Assembly: GCA_012522645.1 (NCBI GenBank)
Contig: JAAYKC010000076.1
Location: forward strand, 1-46,083
From: Thermoplasmatales archaeon
GTDB lineage: Archaea > Thermoplasmatota > Thermoplasmata > Methanomassiliicoccales > Methanomethylophilaceae
Reading direction: 5' to 3'
DNA: 46,083 bases
The notes under the pieces were generated by a model, which was not told the DNA's origin, searched no databases, and saw only the letters and a program-made list of their open reading frames with translations. Both the position numbers and the translations under genes were made by a program. Numbering within the stretch: position 1 is the stretch's first letter; every line of letters starts with the position of its first letter. Positions 1 to 9,134 of the stretch are shown here, one piece after another.

Positions 1-1190
1 ACGCTGTTCCCGATGATCAGAGATTCAAGACCTGTACACTCGTAGAACGCTTCTTTGCCTATGGACGTGACGCCGTTCCCGATGGTTACGGAGGCGAGAC
101 TCGTGCAATATGCGAATGCATCGCCCTCTATGGATTTCACACTGTCCGGGATCTCGATGGATGCAAGGAATGCGCACTCCTGGAATGCCCTTTCGCCTAT
201 GGATTCCACGCTGTTCCCGATTATTACGGATGAGAGGTTTGTGCAGCGGAAGAATGTTTCATTCCCTATGGATTCCACGCTGTCCCCGATTATTACGGAT
301 GAGAGGTTTGTGCAGTGATAGAATGCTTTATTGCCTACGGTCTTCACACTGTCCGGGATCTCAACGGATGTCAGGGATGTGCACCTTAAGAATGCCTCAT
401 CCCCTATGGATTTCACGCTGTTCCCGATAATTATGAATGAGAGCTTTGTTCATCCGGAGAACATCTGATTGTCTATGGTTTCTACGCCGTCCCCGATGAT
501 CACGGAAGAGAGATTCGTACAACCATAGAATGCCCCGCCGCCTACGGACTTGACGCCGTCACCGATGATCACGGATGCCAGACTCGTACACTGCGAGAAT
601 GCCCCGCTGCCTATGGATTCTACACTGTCAGGGATATCGATGGATGTCAGGGACGTGCACTCTGAGAATGTTGCATTGAGTATGGAGCCAACACCGTTCT
701 TGATGGTCACGGAAGAGAGATTCGTGCAGCCCATGAAGGTTGCATTGCCTATGGATTCCACGCCGCTGCCTATGGTCACGGAAGAGAGATTCTTGCATTG
801 AGAGAACGCTGTGTTGTCTATGATTTTAACACTGTCCGGGATCTCAACGGATGTCAGGGATGCACATTCCGAGAACGCGCTGCTGCCTATGAATTCCACT
901 CCGTTTCCGAGGGATATGGAGGTCAGGTTCGCACATCGCATGAATGCAGCATTGTCCAGGGATCTCACATTATCGGGGATAATCACAGAAGTGAGGCCTA
1001 TGCAGCAATTGAATGCCCCGCCGCCTATGGATTCCACGCCGCCGCCTATGGATACAGTTGTAAGATTTACACAACAGTTGAATGCCCCGCCGCCTATGGA
1101 CGTGACGCTGTCCGGAATGATCACAGAATTGAGAAATGTTTTGTTTCCGAATGAATTATTGCCTATGGCGACCACTGTTTTTCCGTTGAC
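1..1190 (-). repeat. Tandem 69-nt (23-codon) LRR repeat array
   Basis: Period of 69 nt read directly; about 196-246 and 265-315 are near-identical direct repeats. Confidence 0.85.
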
Positions 1191-1391
1191 CTCCCCCGGG
1201 ATCTCGATATCTGTCAGGGAACCTGTGTATTCGGTAATAGTCGCATCCGTGCCGTCGAATGTGTATAAGAAACCTTCATATTCTCCGCTTCCCAGCGGAT
1301 CCGCTCCGGTGTTCGTATAGTTCGACAGCATCAGAATCGGCAGGACCAGAGCGATCGCCAGGGCGATCATGGCATAGAATCGTTTGTTCAT
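1..1391 (-). pseudogene. BspA-like leucine-rich-repeat (LRR_5 type) secreted/surface protein, interrupted by an in-frame TGA at 450-452; continues beyond the left window edge
   Basis: Signal peptide MNKRFYAMIALAIALVLPILMLSN followed by ~23-aa repeats (F..C.NL.SV.I.D.V.SIG..AF). The same frame stays open from 449 down to 1 and continues the repeat pattern after the TGA. Confidence 0.75.
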
Positions 1392-1423
1392 TGCAACCCA
1401 TGACGAGAATTTATTTTTATGCG

Positions 1424-1434
1424 TATATAAACTG
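1424..1434 (-). promoter_or_regulatory. TATA box of the LRR gene (same element at 2038-2048 for the remnant)
   Basis: TATATAAACTG on + (CAGTTTATATA on -), 33 nt from the ATG; identical 11-mer 32 nt from the remnant's ATA. Confidence 0.6.
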
Positions 1435-1573
1435 CACTTATTTTCTGATATCAGACGGAAGATTTTTTTGTTGATGCCTGGAAAATACAGCCTCCGGCTC
1501 AGAAACCGTTATACTTATAACATGTTCCGGAACAAGATATAAAAGTAACGGATTATGTTAAATATGAATTGGA

Positions 1574-1667
1574 GTGATGCACAACCTGCAAGAAAGGGAG
1601 AATTTCAAAGTTTTGGTGCGTGTCCGTTATTTTTTCACAGGGACCTTCCCCATTCAGGGTTGGGCGC
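1574..1667. repeat. Upstream repeat copy A (diverged pair with 2189-2286)
   Basis: GTGATGCACAACCTGCAAGAAAGG...TTTTTTCACAGGGACCTTCCCCATTCAGGGTTGGGCGC aligns by eye to copy B. Confidence 0.55.
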
Positions 1668-1797
1668 CGGGGCAACCGTTCCTCTGAATTATGTCAGAAT
1701 GCGGTCCCGTGTTGTTGCCGGCACAACAGGAGATTTAAATCTCCCGGCATCTGATATGAATCAACAGATGCATTAATTGCGGGAAGGATGAAAGGAT

Positions 1798-1819
1798 CCT
1801 GCCGCACGGGTGCGGCAGG
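1798..1819 (-). terminator. Hairpin CCTGCCGCAC/GTGCGGCAGG downstream of the remnant
   Basis: 10-bp perfect inverted repeat just 3' of the remnant stop; only a modest T-rich tail. Confidence 0.5.
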
Positions 1820-1846
1820 CCCCTTCCGTTTTCAGGAATCTGCTCC

Positions 1847-2006
1847 TCACTGCCTCCCGAGCACCATCGCAGCCATGATCATCGCAAAGATCGCCGCACA
1901 CACCGCCGGGCGGATCCGCCTCAGTGTCCACGCAGTTCGACAGCATCAGAATCGGCAGGATCAGGGCGATCGCCGGGGCTGCCACGGCATAGAACCGTTT
2001 GTTTAT
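1847..2006 (-). pseudogene. Remnant of a paralogous LRR-type surface protein: signal peptide (start codon ATA) joined out of frame to a C-terminal transmembrane anchor
   Basis: (ATA)NKRFYAVAAPAIALILPILMLSNCVDTEADP matches the N-terminus of the 1391 gene; the +1 frame then reads PAVCAAIFAMIMAAMVLGRQ-stop. Confidence 0.65.
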
Positions 2007-2188
2007 TCTGACCGATGCCGGGATCCGTCTTCACGATTATATAAACTGTATTTATGTTCAGCATATTCACAGAATGATTCGGATCACGGCGCTGCAGAAA
2101 ACATCAGCCCGGATCTGAAAATCGTCTTTTTTCAAATAAATCTGCGAACAAAATAAAGAACTGGCGGATTTTTTAAATACAAAGTGAG

Positions 2189-2286
2189 GTGGTGCATACA
2201 TCGCACAAAAGGTATTTTCCGAGACCCAAATATGCGTTCACAGTCGTTTTTTTACAGGAGGCTGTTCTCATTCAGGTTCAGTGCTC
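2189..2286. repeat. Upstream repeat copy B (diverged pair with 1574-1667)
   Basis: GTGGTGCATACATCGCACAAAAGG...TTTTTTTACAGGAGGCTGTTCTCATTCAGGTTCAGTGCTC. Confidence 0.55.
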
Positions 2287-2535
2287 ATGAGATCCGGCTG
2301 AAAACAGCCTGTGACTGTCTGTTTCAGTATATCCGGTGCCATAATGCCTGATGCTCTGAATAATATGTATCTGAGTATAAGCCGGGAATTGTCAACAGGT
2401 TCGTCTTTTTAATTCGATCTCATACCCAGGAGGACCATGTGTCTGAATTCAGACAAATAAGTACCCATATTCGAACGGATTTTCGTATCCCTTAATATAC
2501 GTTAAATGTCATTTCCGGTCGGGAGGTGAGAATCG

Positions 2536-2757
2536 ATGAGTGCCGTTAAAACAGCCAAGGATATACTGTATGCGCTTCTGTCAATACTTGTGATGATCGT
2601 ACTGGCAATAATATTCTTCATAATAATTCTGTTCATCATAAAGTTCGCAGCAGACACAGTCTTCGAATCTGTTACACTCAGTGCGGATTTCGCTGTTCTG
2701 TCAGCAGTTATCCTAACTGCGGTCAGCATGCTCGGCGGAGCCTATTATGTCGAGTGA
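2536..2757 (+). CDS. Small two-TM membrane protein, unknown function
   Basis: 73 aa, two hydrophobic segments; SD GGGAGGTGA at 2521-2529 and TATA-like TTAATATAC upstream. Confidence 0.7.
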   Translation: MSAVKTAKDILYALLSILVMIVLAIIFFIIILFIIKFAADTVFESVTLSADFAVLSAVILTAVSMLGGAYYVE

Positions 2758-2853
2758 TGAATCAAACGGGGCTCTGCCCCTTTCAATATTTTATTCTGAA
2801 TCATGCGCCGAGCCTGCTAAAAGCTATTATTACGTGCCCAACGATACAGGTCC

Positions 2854-4026
2854 ATGGAACTCAGCAGGGAAGAGCAGGCCATCCTGAACGGTGAATCGGG
2901 GGACGGTCCGCGGAAGGCGATGGAGCTCATCGTCGCTTTGGGCAGGATATACGGGGCGGAGGGTCTCGTGGACATAACATCGGCGCACCTGTCCGGCGCA
3001 TCATACAAGACGATAGGGGACGGAGGACTGCTGTATCTGGAGGATATGGCGGCGGGAGGCTCCATGGTGAAGGTGCCGTCCACACTGAACCCGATAGGTA
3101 TGGACCGCGGGAGATGGAGCGAGATGCACATCTCAGAGGATTTCGCCAAGAAGCAGCTGAGGATCGTGGAGCTCTACGGGAAGATGGGCGTGATGACCAC
3201 CTGCTCATGCACCCCGTATCTCGGTGAGAACGTCCCGAAGTTCGGCGATCACGTATCGTGGGCGGAGTCCTCAGCTCTGTCGATGGTGAACTCCATGATA
3301 GGTGCCAGGACAAACAGGGAAGGAGGTCCCGGGGCCCTTGCCGCAGCGATACTGGGCAAGACCGCGAAATACGGTTATCATCTCGATGAGAACAGGAGGC
3401 CGACCGTGGTCATAGATGCCGATATAGGCGATTCCCTCTTCGAGCACTCCCTTCTGGGTCAGGCCGTGGGGTCCGGGATAGGCGGCGGTGTCCCTTATTT
3501 CAGAGGCATATCCCCGGATATGGATCAGGCGAAGACCATGGCGGGAGCCATGGCCGCATCCGGGGCGGTGGCGATGTTCCATGTGGAAGGCGTCACGCCC
3601 GAGGCGAAGGACCAGGACATCTCCGGTCTGGATGTCATAACGATAGGGGATGCGGAGATAAAGGAGGCCGCGGACCGGCTCAATACCGCGGAGGAGGTGC
3701 AGCTGATAGCCCTCGGATGCCCCCATCTGTCGGAGAGGGAGATGAAGGAGATAGCCGGCCTGCTCAAGGGGAAGAAGAAGAGAGGGGATGCGGAGATATG
3801 GTTCTGCACCTCGGAATCAGTAAGAGCCAGATGCCCGGATGAGGTCAGGATAATGGAAGGATTCGGCCCCGTTCTTGCGGATACGTGCATGGTGGTCTCG
3901 CCCATAGAGGGCACCTTCGGGAGGACAGGCACGAACTCGTGCAAGGCCGGGAACTACCTGCCGACCCTGTGCTCGCAGAAGGTCATGTGCAGGGACATCG
4001 CGGATCTTCTGAGGGTGATATCATGA
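2854..4026 (+). CDS. Aconitase X / phosphomevalonate dehydratase large subunit (DUF521)
   Basis: Family-like sequence including DITSAHLSGASYKTIGDGGLLYLEDMA and CSCTPYL.GENVPKFGDHVSWAESSA; ATGA overlap with the small-subunit gene. Confidence 0.9.
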   Translation: MELSREEQAILNGESGDGPRKAMELIVALGRIYGAEGLVDITSAHLSGASYKTIGDGGLLYLEDMAAGGSMVKVPSTLNPIGMDRGRWSEMHISEDFAKKQLRIVELYGKMGVMTTCSCTPYLGENVPKFGDHVSWAESSALSMVNSMIGARTNREGGPGALAAAILGKTAKYGYHLDENRRPTVVIDADIGDSLFEHSLLGQAVGSGIGGGVPYFRGISPDMDQAKTMAGAMAASGAVAMFHVEGVTPEAKDQDISGLDVITIGDAEIKEAADRLNTAEEVQLIALGCPHLSEREMKEIAGLLKGKKKRGDAEIWFCTSESVRARCPDEVRIMEGFGPVLADTCMVVSPIEGTFGRTGTNSCKAGNYLPTLCSQKVMCRDIADLLRVIS

Positions 4027-4805
4027 TGATACAGGGAAGGCCGATCTCCCCCGGCAGGGCGGAAGGCGAGGTCCTCGTGATAGATGACGCATTCAGCTTC
4101 CTGGGGGGAGTGGACGCATCCACGGGCGAGCTGAAGGTCAGCCCCGGCGGCAACGTAGCGGGGAAGGTGCTCGTATTCCCGAGCGGCAAAGGAAGCACCG
4201 TAGGGTCCTTCGTGATGTACGATCTCAAGGTCCACGGGAAGGCTCCCGCTGCCGTGATCAATGCGTCTGCGGAGACGATAGTGACCACGGGCGCCGTGAT
4301 CTCATCCATCCCCATGATCGATAAAGTGGATGTGTCACTATTCAGGACAGGTGACACCGTGAAGGTGGATGCCGACAACGGGACGGCGGAAATAGAGAAC
4401 GTAACGGTAACGGATTCCGTTTCGTCCGTGATCCTGATAGACGGCAGGATCCTGATGCTCAGGCGCCCGGACGGTGCGCGCTCGTACCCCGGCAGATGGT
4501 CCTTGTGCGCAGGCAAGGTCGAGGAAGGGGAGGACCCGGAGACCGCTGCGGTCAGGGAGATCATGGAGGAGACCGGCATAGAGGCGGGCAAACCGCTGGG
4601 GAGGATAGATCCGATACTCGTCAGGGAGAAGAGCACCGTATGGAGGGTGAGCCCGTTCATATTCAGGGCGGACGGGGAGGTCCCGTCCCTGAACTCGGAG
4701 AACACAGCATACAGGCTCTGCTCACCCGATGAGGTGATCTCCTGCGACAGGCTGGTGGAGCGCACCCCTGAGGCCGTGAAGGCCCTTCTGGACCTCACAC
4801 GCTGA
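4023..4805 (+). CDS. Phosphomevalonate dehydratase small subunit (DUF126) fused to a C-terminal Nudix hydrolase domain
   Basis: DUF126-like N-terminus (GRPISPGRAEGEVLV...GKGSTVGSFVMYDL) followed in one ORF by a complete Nudix box GKVEEGEDPETAAVREIMEETGI. Confidence 0.85.
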   Translation: MMIQGRPISPGRAEGEVLVIDDAFSFLGGVDASTGELKVSPGGNVAGKVLVFPSGKGSTVGSFVMYDLKVHGKAPAAVINASAETIVTTGAVISSIPMIDKVDVSLFRTGDTVKVDADNGTAEIENVTVTDSVSSVILIDGRILMLRRPDGARSYPGRWSLCAGKVEEGEDPETAAVREIMEETGIEAGKPLGRIDPILVREKSTVWRVSPFIFRADGEVPSLNSENTAYRLCSPDEVISCDRLVERTPEAVKALLDLTR

Positions 4806-7743
4806 TCGATATCCCGATCACGATCTCCCTGCCGGAGACATCCCACGTCTTGACGGACTCGCCTCCGGGGCTGTCGGTGAAGACAAGCTTCTTCGCCCTG
4901 ACCTCTCCGGCTATGTGTCCGACCCAGGAGGAAACGGACCCTTCCAGGTCCTCCTCCGCCTTTATCTCGCAGAAGATATAATCCTCCACATCGAGCTTCA
5001 TGTCCTTGCGCATCTGCTGGATGCGGCGTATCAGTTCCCTGGCATAGCCTTCCGATGCTATCTCCGGCGTAACCTCGAAATCCACGAGGACATCGCCGGG
5101 GCCGAAGCTGACCGCCACAAGCTCCCTGTTCTTCCCGGGGGCCTTGTCCGTGTACTCCACGGATTTTATGTTGCCCTGCTGTGCCAGCACAGCGCCGAAC
5201 ACATTTACGGCGTCCGTGGTCTCCTTATCTCCGCATATGATGACGGACTTGAGGGGCCATCTGAGCTTGCTGCCCATCTTCTGCCTCTCCGCCGCGATTA
5301 TCTCGACGATATCCTGGATCAGCTTCATGCTGTACTCCAGATCGTCGCGTATGAGGTCCGCATCCCACGACGGCCAGTCCTCCATGTGAACGGATTCCAG
5401 TCTCCCTCCCATGTGGAGGTACACCTCCTCGGCTATGTGGGGGCATACAGGGGCGATCGTCAGAGCGGTGCTCATTATGGCATAGTGCAGCGTGAAGTAG
5501 GATGCGTTCTTGTCCCTCGCCGCATCCTCGTCCTCGGACCATGTGCGGTCCCTGACCAGGCGGACATACCATCTGGACAGGTCCTCAAGGATGTACTCCT
5601 CCAGGACGCGGGTCAGCCTGTGCAGCTCCCTCCCCTCCAGGTATTCGGCGGCATCCCTCTTCATCTTCTCGGTCCTGGATATCATCCAGCGGTCCTCGTC
5701 CCTGAGGCAGTCCCTCATGGAGTCCATGTTGTGGGCGTCCGGGTCGTAACCGTCTATGTTCATGTATGTGGACGCGAAGTTCACAACGTTCCAGTAGGTG
5801 TTCAGGACCTTGCGCCCGTTCTTCGGACCGTCCTTCTGGAAGGCCGTATCATCCCACGGGGCGTTGGACCTCAGCATGTAGAACCTGAGAGGGTCCGCAC
5901 CTGTCTGGTCCATTATCTCCACGGGATCGATGACGTTGCCTTTGGACTTGGACATCTTCTGCCCCTTGGGATCCAGGATCCACCCGTGCATCATCACCTC
6001 GTCGTAAGGTGCTCTGTCGAAGGAGATCACTCCCGCCGCCAGCTGGGAATAGAACCATCCCCTCGTCTGATCGTGGGCCTCGACGATGAATCTCGCAGGC
6101 CACCATTCCTCGAACTGCTTCTTATCGGAAGGCCAGCCCAGATCGGCCCATCCTGCAACGCCGGAGTCGAACCATACGTCGAGGACGTCCTTGACGCGGT
6201 GCATCTCCCCTCCGCATTCGGGGCATCTGAACGTGACCTCATCTATCCAGGGCCTGTGGGTGTCCATGCCCTCTGTGTAGTTGTTGCCTTCCTTCAGCTC
6301 ATCGTATGTGCCGATCACGCGCTTCTCGCCGCAGCGGCACGTCCATACGGGCATGGGGATCCCCCAGTACCTCTGCCTGGATATGCACCAGTCCCTGGCA
6401 CCCTCAACCCAGTTCCTCTCCCTGGATGTCCCGGCCCATTCAGGGACCCATTTGACCCTGTCCACCTCTGCCAGCATCTTATCCTTGATGGCGGTGACCT
6501 TGAGGAACCATTGATTCGTGTTCCTGTATATGATGGCGGATTTGCATCTCCAGCAGTGCCCGTAGCGGTGCGCGACCTTCTCTGATGCGAACAGGACCCC
6601 TTTCTCATCCAGATGCTTCAGCAGGTCCTGGTCCGAGGCCTTGACCTTCCTGCCGGCCATGAGCGGGAAGGCCTCGGTGAACCTGCCCGCCTCGTTCACG
6701 GGGCAGAACGGGTCCAGCCCGTACTTCTTCCCCGTCTCGTAGTCATCGGGTCCGAAGCCGGGCGCGGTGTGGACCAGTCCCGTATTATCATTCTCAACGT
6801 AATCGGCGAGGACGACCCTGTGCCTCCACTCCGTCTTCTTACGATACTTGTCGTCGATGTCGAAAGGCGGTATGTATTCCAGGCCTTCCAGGTCCCTGCC
6901 CTTCATCCTTTCGAGGACCTCCGTCCCGGTGAATCCGCCGGCGGATGCCACGTGCCCCGTCTGCGATTCAAGTATGATCACGGTCTTCGAGCGGCCGCCG
7001 CCTGTCATCCTCACTTTGGCATAATCAAAATCGGGATGCGCCGCCACGGCCATGTTGGACGGCAGCGTCCAGGGGGTGGTGGTCCATATCAGCAGGGAGC
7101 CATCGCCTTCTTTGAGAGGGAACTCCACCATCACCGACGGGTCCTTCTCGTCCCAGTACTCGATCTCGGCCTCAGCCAGGGCGGTCTCGCACCTGGGGCA
7201 CCAGGTGAGGACCCTGGAATCCGAGACCAGCAGGTCCTTGTCATAGGCCCTGGACAGGGTCCACCATGCCGCTTCTATGAAATCAGGCCTCAGCGTCTGA
7301 TAAGGCTCATCCCAGTCCATCCAAACGCCCAGCCTCCTGAATTGATCGGTCATGCTCCCGCGGAGCTCCTGAGCGAAATTCTTGCATGTGGTCACGAAAT
7401 TATCGATGCCGAACTCCTCTATCTCCCTCTTGGAGCGGACGCCTATCTTCTTCTCGACCTGCACCTCGATGGGGAGGCCGTGCATATCGAATCCGGGCTG
7501 GTCGCGGACGTTGTAGCCCTTCATGCGCCAGAAGCGTATCAGGACGTCCTTGATCGTCTTGTTCATCGCCGTGCCGAGGTGGATCGACCCCGTCGTGTAC
7601 GGCGGGCCGTCGAGGAAGTAGAACTTCTCCCCTTCGGACCTGAACTCCCTGGTCTTCCCGTAGATGTTGTCTTTCTCCCAGAAATCCTGGACGCCTTTCT
7701 CTATTGCCGGTGCGTTATAATCTGATCTGACCTGCTTTATCAT
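4795..7743 (-). CDS. ileS: Isoleucyl-tRNA synthetase
   Basis: Class I aaRS with FLDGPPYTTGSIHLGTAMNK and KMSKSKGN; start at MIKQVRSDYNAP, since the longer ORF extends into fen1. Confidence 0.95.
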   Translation of the reverse strand: MIKQVRSDYNAPAIEKGVQDFWEKDNIYGKTREFRSEGEKFYFLDGPPYTTGSIHLGTAMNKTIKDVLIRFWRMKGYNVRDQPGFDMHGLPIEVQVEKKIGVRSKREIEEFGIDNFVTTCKNFAQELRGSMTDQFRRLGVWMDWDEPYQTLRPDFIEAAWWTLSRAYDKDLLVSDSRVLTWCPRCETALAEAEIEYWDEKDPSVMVEFPLKEGDGSLLIWTTTPWTLPSNMAVAAHPDFDYAKVRMTGGGRSKTVIILESQTGHVASAGGFTGTEVLERMKGRDLEGLEYIPPFDIDDKYRKKTEWRHRVVLADYVENDNTGLVHTAPGFGPDDYETGKKYGLDPFCPVNEAGRFTEAFPLMAGRKVKASDQDLLKHLDEKGVLFASEKVAHRYGHCWRCKSAIIYRNTNQWFLKVTAIKDKMLAEVDRVKWVPEWAGTSRERNWVEGARDWCISRQRYWGIPMPVWTCRCGEKRVIGTYDELKEGNNYTEGMDTHRPWIDEVTFRCPECGGEMHRVKDVLDVWFDSGVAGWADLGWPSDKKQFEEWWPARFIVEAHDQTRGWFYSQLAAGVISFDRAPYDEVMMHGWILDPKGQKMSKSKGNVIDPVEIMDQTGADPLRFYMLRSNAPWDDTAFQKDGPKNGRKVLNTYWNVVNFASTYMNIDGYDPDAHNMDSMRDCLRDEDRWMISRTEKMKRDAAEYLEGRELHRLTRVLEEYILEDLSRWYVRLVRDRTWSEDEDAARDKNASYFTLHYAIMSTALTIAPVCPHIAEEVYLHMGGRLESVHMEDWPSWDADLIRDDLEYSMKLIQDIVEIIAAERQKMGSKLRWPLKSVIICGDKETTDAVNVFGAVLAQQGNIKSVEYTDKAPGKNRELVAVSFGPGDVLVDFEVTPEIASEGYARELIRRIQQMRKDMKLDVEDYIFCEIKAEEDLEGSVSSWVGHIAGEVRAKKLVFTDSPGGESVKTWDVSGREIVIGISISV

Positions 7744-7882
7744 CGCCAGCCACTCCGGACCGGGTATATCTTGCCCGGCCGTGGGCCCTGATTGCGGAGG
7801 TCGTTTATAAAACAGCACCATCCGCTGAGAAGAGTCAGACCGGCGGAATACGTTCCCTCTGACCGCATCATCCGGTGCAGGA

Positions 7883-8911
7883 TCAGAACCAGGAGTCCAG
7901 GGACCTTTGCTGCCTCTTGGCCTTGTTGGCAGCTCTGGCACTGTCGATCTTGTCCAGGGCGGAGACGATACGGCTCTCTGTGAAATCATATCCTGCCAGC
8001 ATATCGATCACGCCGTCCCTGTCCATATCCTCGGGGTTCAGCCTGTATGCGTCCGAGTACTCCCCGTCAAGGAATATCCCCCTGACATCCTCATAATCAG
8101 GAATATCCTGGCCTATGTGCTTCAGAGCCTTCTCGAGGCTGCCGTGGTCCTTTATCAGCTTTATGCCCCTCTTCGGGCCTATCCCGGACAATCCGGGGTT
8201 GAAATCCGTGCCCATGAGGATGCAGGCATCCACCAGCTGCTCCCTGGTGAGGCCTATGTGCTTCAGAGCCTCCTCGGATTCGATTATCTCGGTCCTGACG
8301 GTCCTGTACTCGTCCCTGCCCGGTACCTTCCTCCTCCCGGTTATCGTCATGTTCCTGACGAGCCTCGGAGCCCCGAACAGTATCGAGTCATAATCCTGGG
8401 ATGCCGATGCCCACACGTCGCCTTTGGCGCACATGTATGCCGCCTGCGCCTCCCCGTCGCCGGGCGCCTCGATCAGAGGCAGGCCCATAAGATCCAGGAG
8501 CCTCATCGATGAATCCCTGATCTCATCGGTCATCCTCGACGTCTGCTGCGCCTTCGTGAAGGCCTTCTTGAGGTCCCCCTCCCTGACAGCCTTCTCCCAT
8601 TCCTTCTCGGCATCGTCCCTGCGCGTTTTCCTCTTATCAAGGGTTGTGCGCTTCAGCTCGTGCGGAGCGCCGTCGAAGACGAAAGACGGCTCGATGCCCG
8701 ACTCGATGAGGTTCGCCGTCCGGTACAGGAGCCCGGACAGATGGGACGTCACCCTGCCCTTGGAATCGCAGAGGGGATAGCCGTCCGGCTGCCTTATAAT
8801 TGAAAGGAACTGGTATATCGTATTGTATGCGTCAATGGTGACCTTCCGGCCGCTCAGGTAACCGAGATCGACCTCGCGGCACTCTATGACACCGGAGAGG
8901 TTGACTCCCAT
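7883..8911 (-). CDS. fen: Flap endonuclease 1
   Basis: FEN1 motifs (YNTIYQFLSIIRQ, FDGAPHELKR, GEAQAAYMCAKGDVWASASQDYDSILFG) and a PIP box QRSLDSWF at the C-terminus. Confidence 0.95.
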   Translation of the reverse strand: MGVNLSGVIECREVDLGYLSGRKVTIDAYNTIYQFLSIIRQPDGYPLCDSKGRVTSHLSGLLYRTANLIESGIEPSFVFDGAPHELKRTTLDKRKTRRDDAEKEWEKAVREGDLKKAFTKAQQTSRMTDEIRDSSMRLLDLMGLPLIEAPGDGEAQAAYMCAKGDVWASASQDYDSILFGAPRLVRNMTITGRRKVPGRDEYRTVRTEIIESEEALKHIGLTREQLVDACILMGTDFNPGLSGIGPKRGIKLIKDHGSLEKALKHIGQDIPDYEDVRGIFLDGEYSDAYRLNPEDMDRDGVIDMLAGYDFTESRIVSALDKIDSARAANKAKRQQRSLDSWF

Positions 8912-8919
8912 GGATGCAC

Positions 8920-9108
8920 CTATCCTTCCCTCTCGGATATCCCGACGGCGCCGACGGCCGCGGTGGAGAAGAGAAGGACGAGGGATATGAATGCAGCATA
9001 CAGTATATCGGTCGCAACGAAGACGATGAACAGTGCCAGGAACAGCAGTGACAGCAGGACGGTCAGGTATCCGTCGTCGACGGCCGACCTCAGGGACAGC
9101 TTAGCCAT
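8920..9108 (-). CDS. Small two-TM membrane protein
   Basis: 62 aa, hydrophobic; ends in TAG just upstream of fen1. Confidence 0.55.
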   Translation of the reverse strand: MAKLSLRSAVDDGYLTVLLSLLFLALFIVFVATDILYAAFISLVLLFSTAAVGAVGISEREG

Positions 9109-9134
9109 GACCGTATAAAAGCTGGGGTCTTAGA

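Noticed and set aside
450-452. Selenocysteine insertion as the preferred explanation for the TGA
   Set aside because: Cys-to-TGA alignment is suggestive, but LRR structural cysteines are not redox-catalytic, no SECIS can be assessed (the 3' end is off-window), and most genes here use TGA as stop.
55-1320. Several + strand ORFs with repeating peptide motifs (VTEERFVQ, PMDST...)
   Set aside because: Mirror frames of the minus-strand LRR repeat array; periodic only because the repeat unit is a multiple of 3.
4915-7725. Long + strand ORFs of 556 aa and 370 aa
   Set aside because: Antisense to ileS; low-complexity-like composition, no family signature. A by-product of GC-rich codon usage.
7744-7989. 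N-terminal extension of IleS in the ORF track
   Set aside because: Overlaps fen1 coding sequence and lacks synthetase-like residues; the natural start is MIKQ at 7743.
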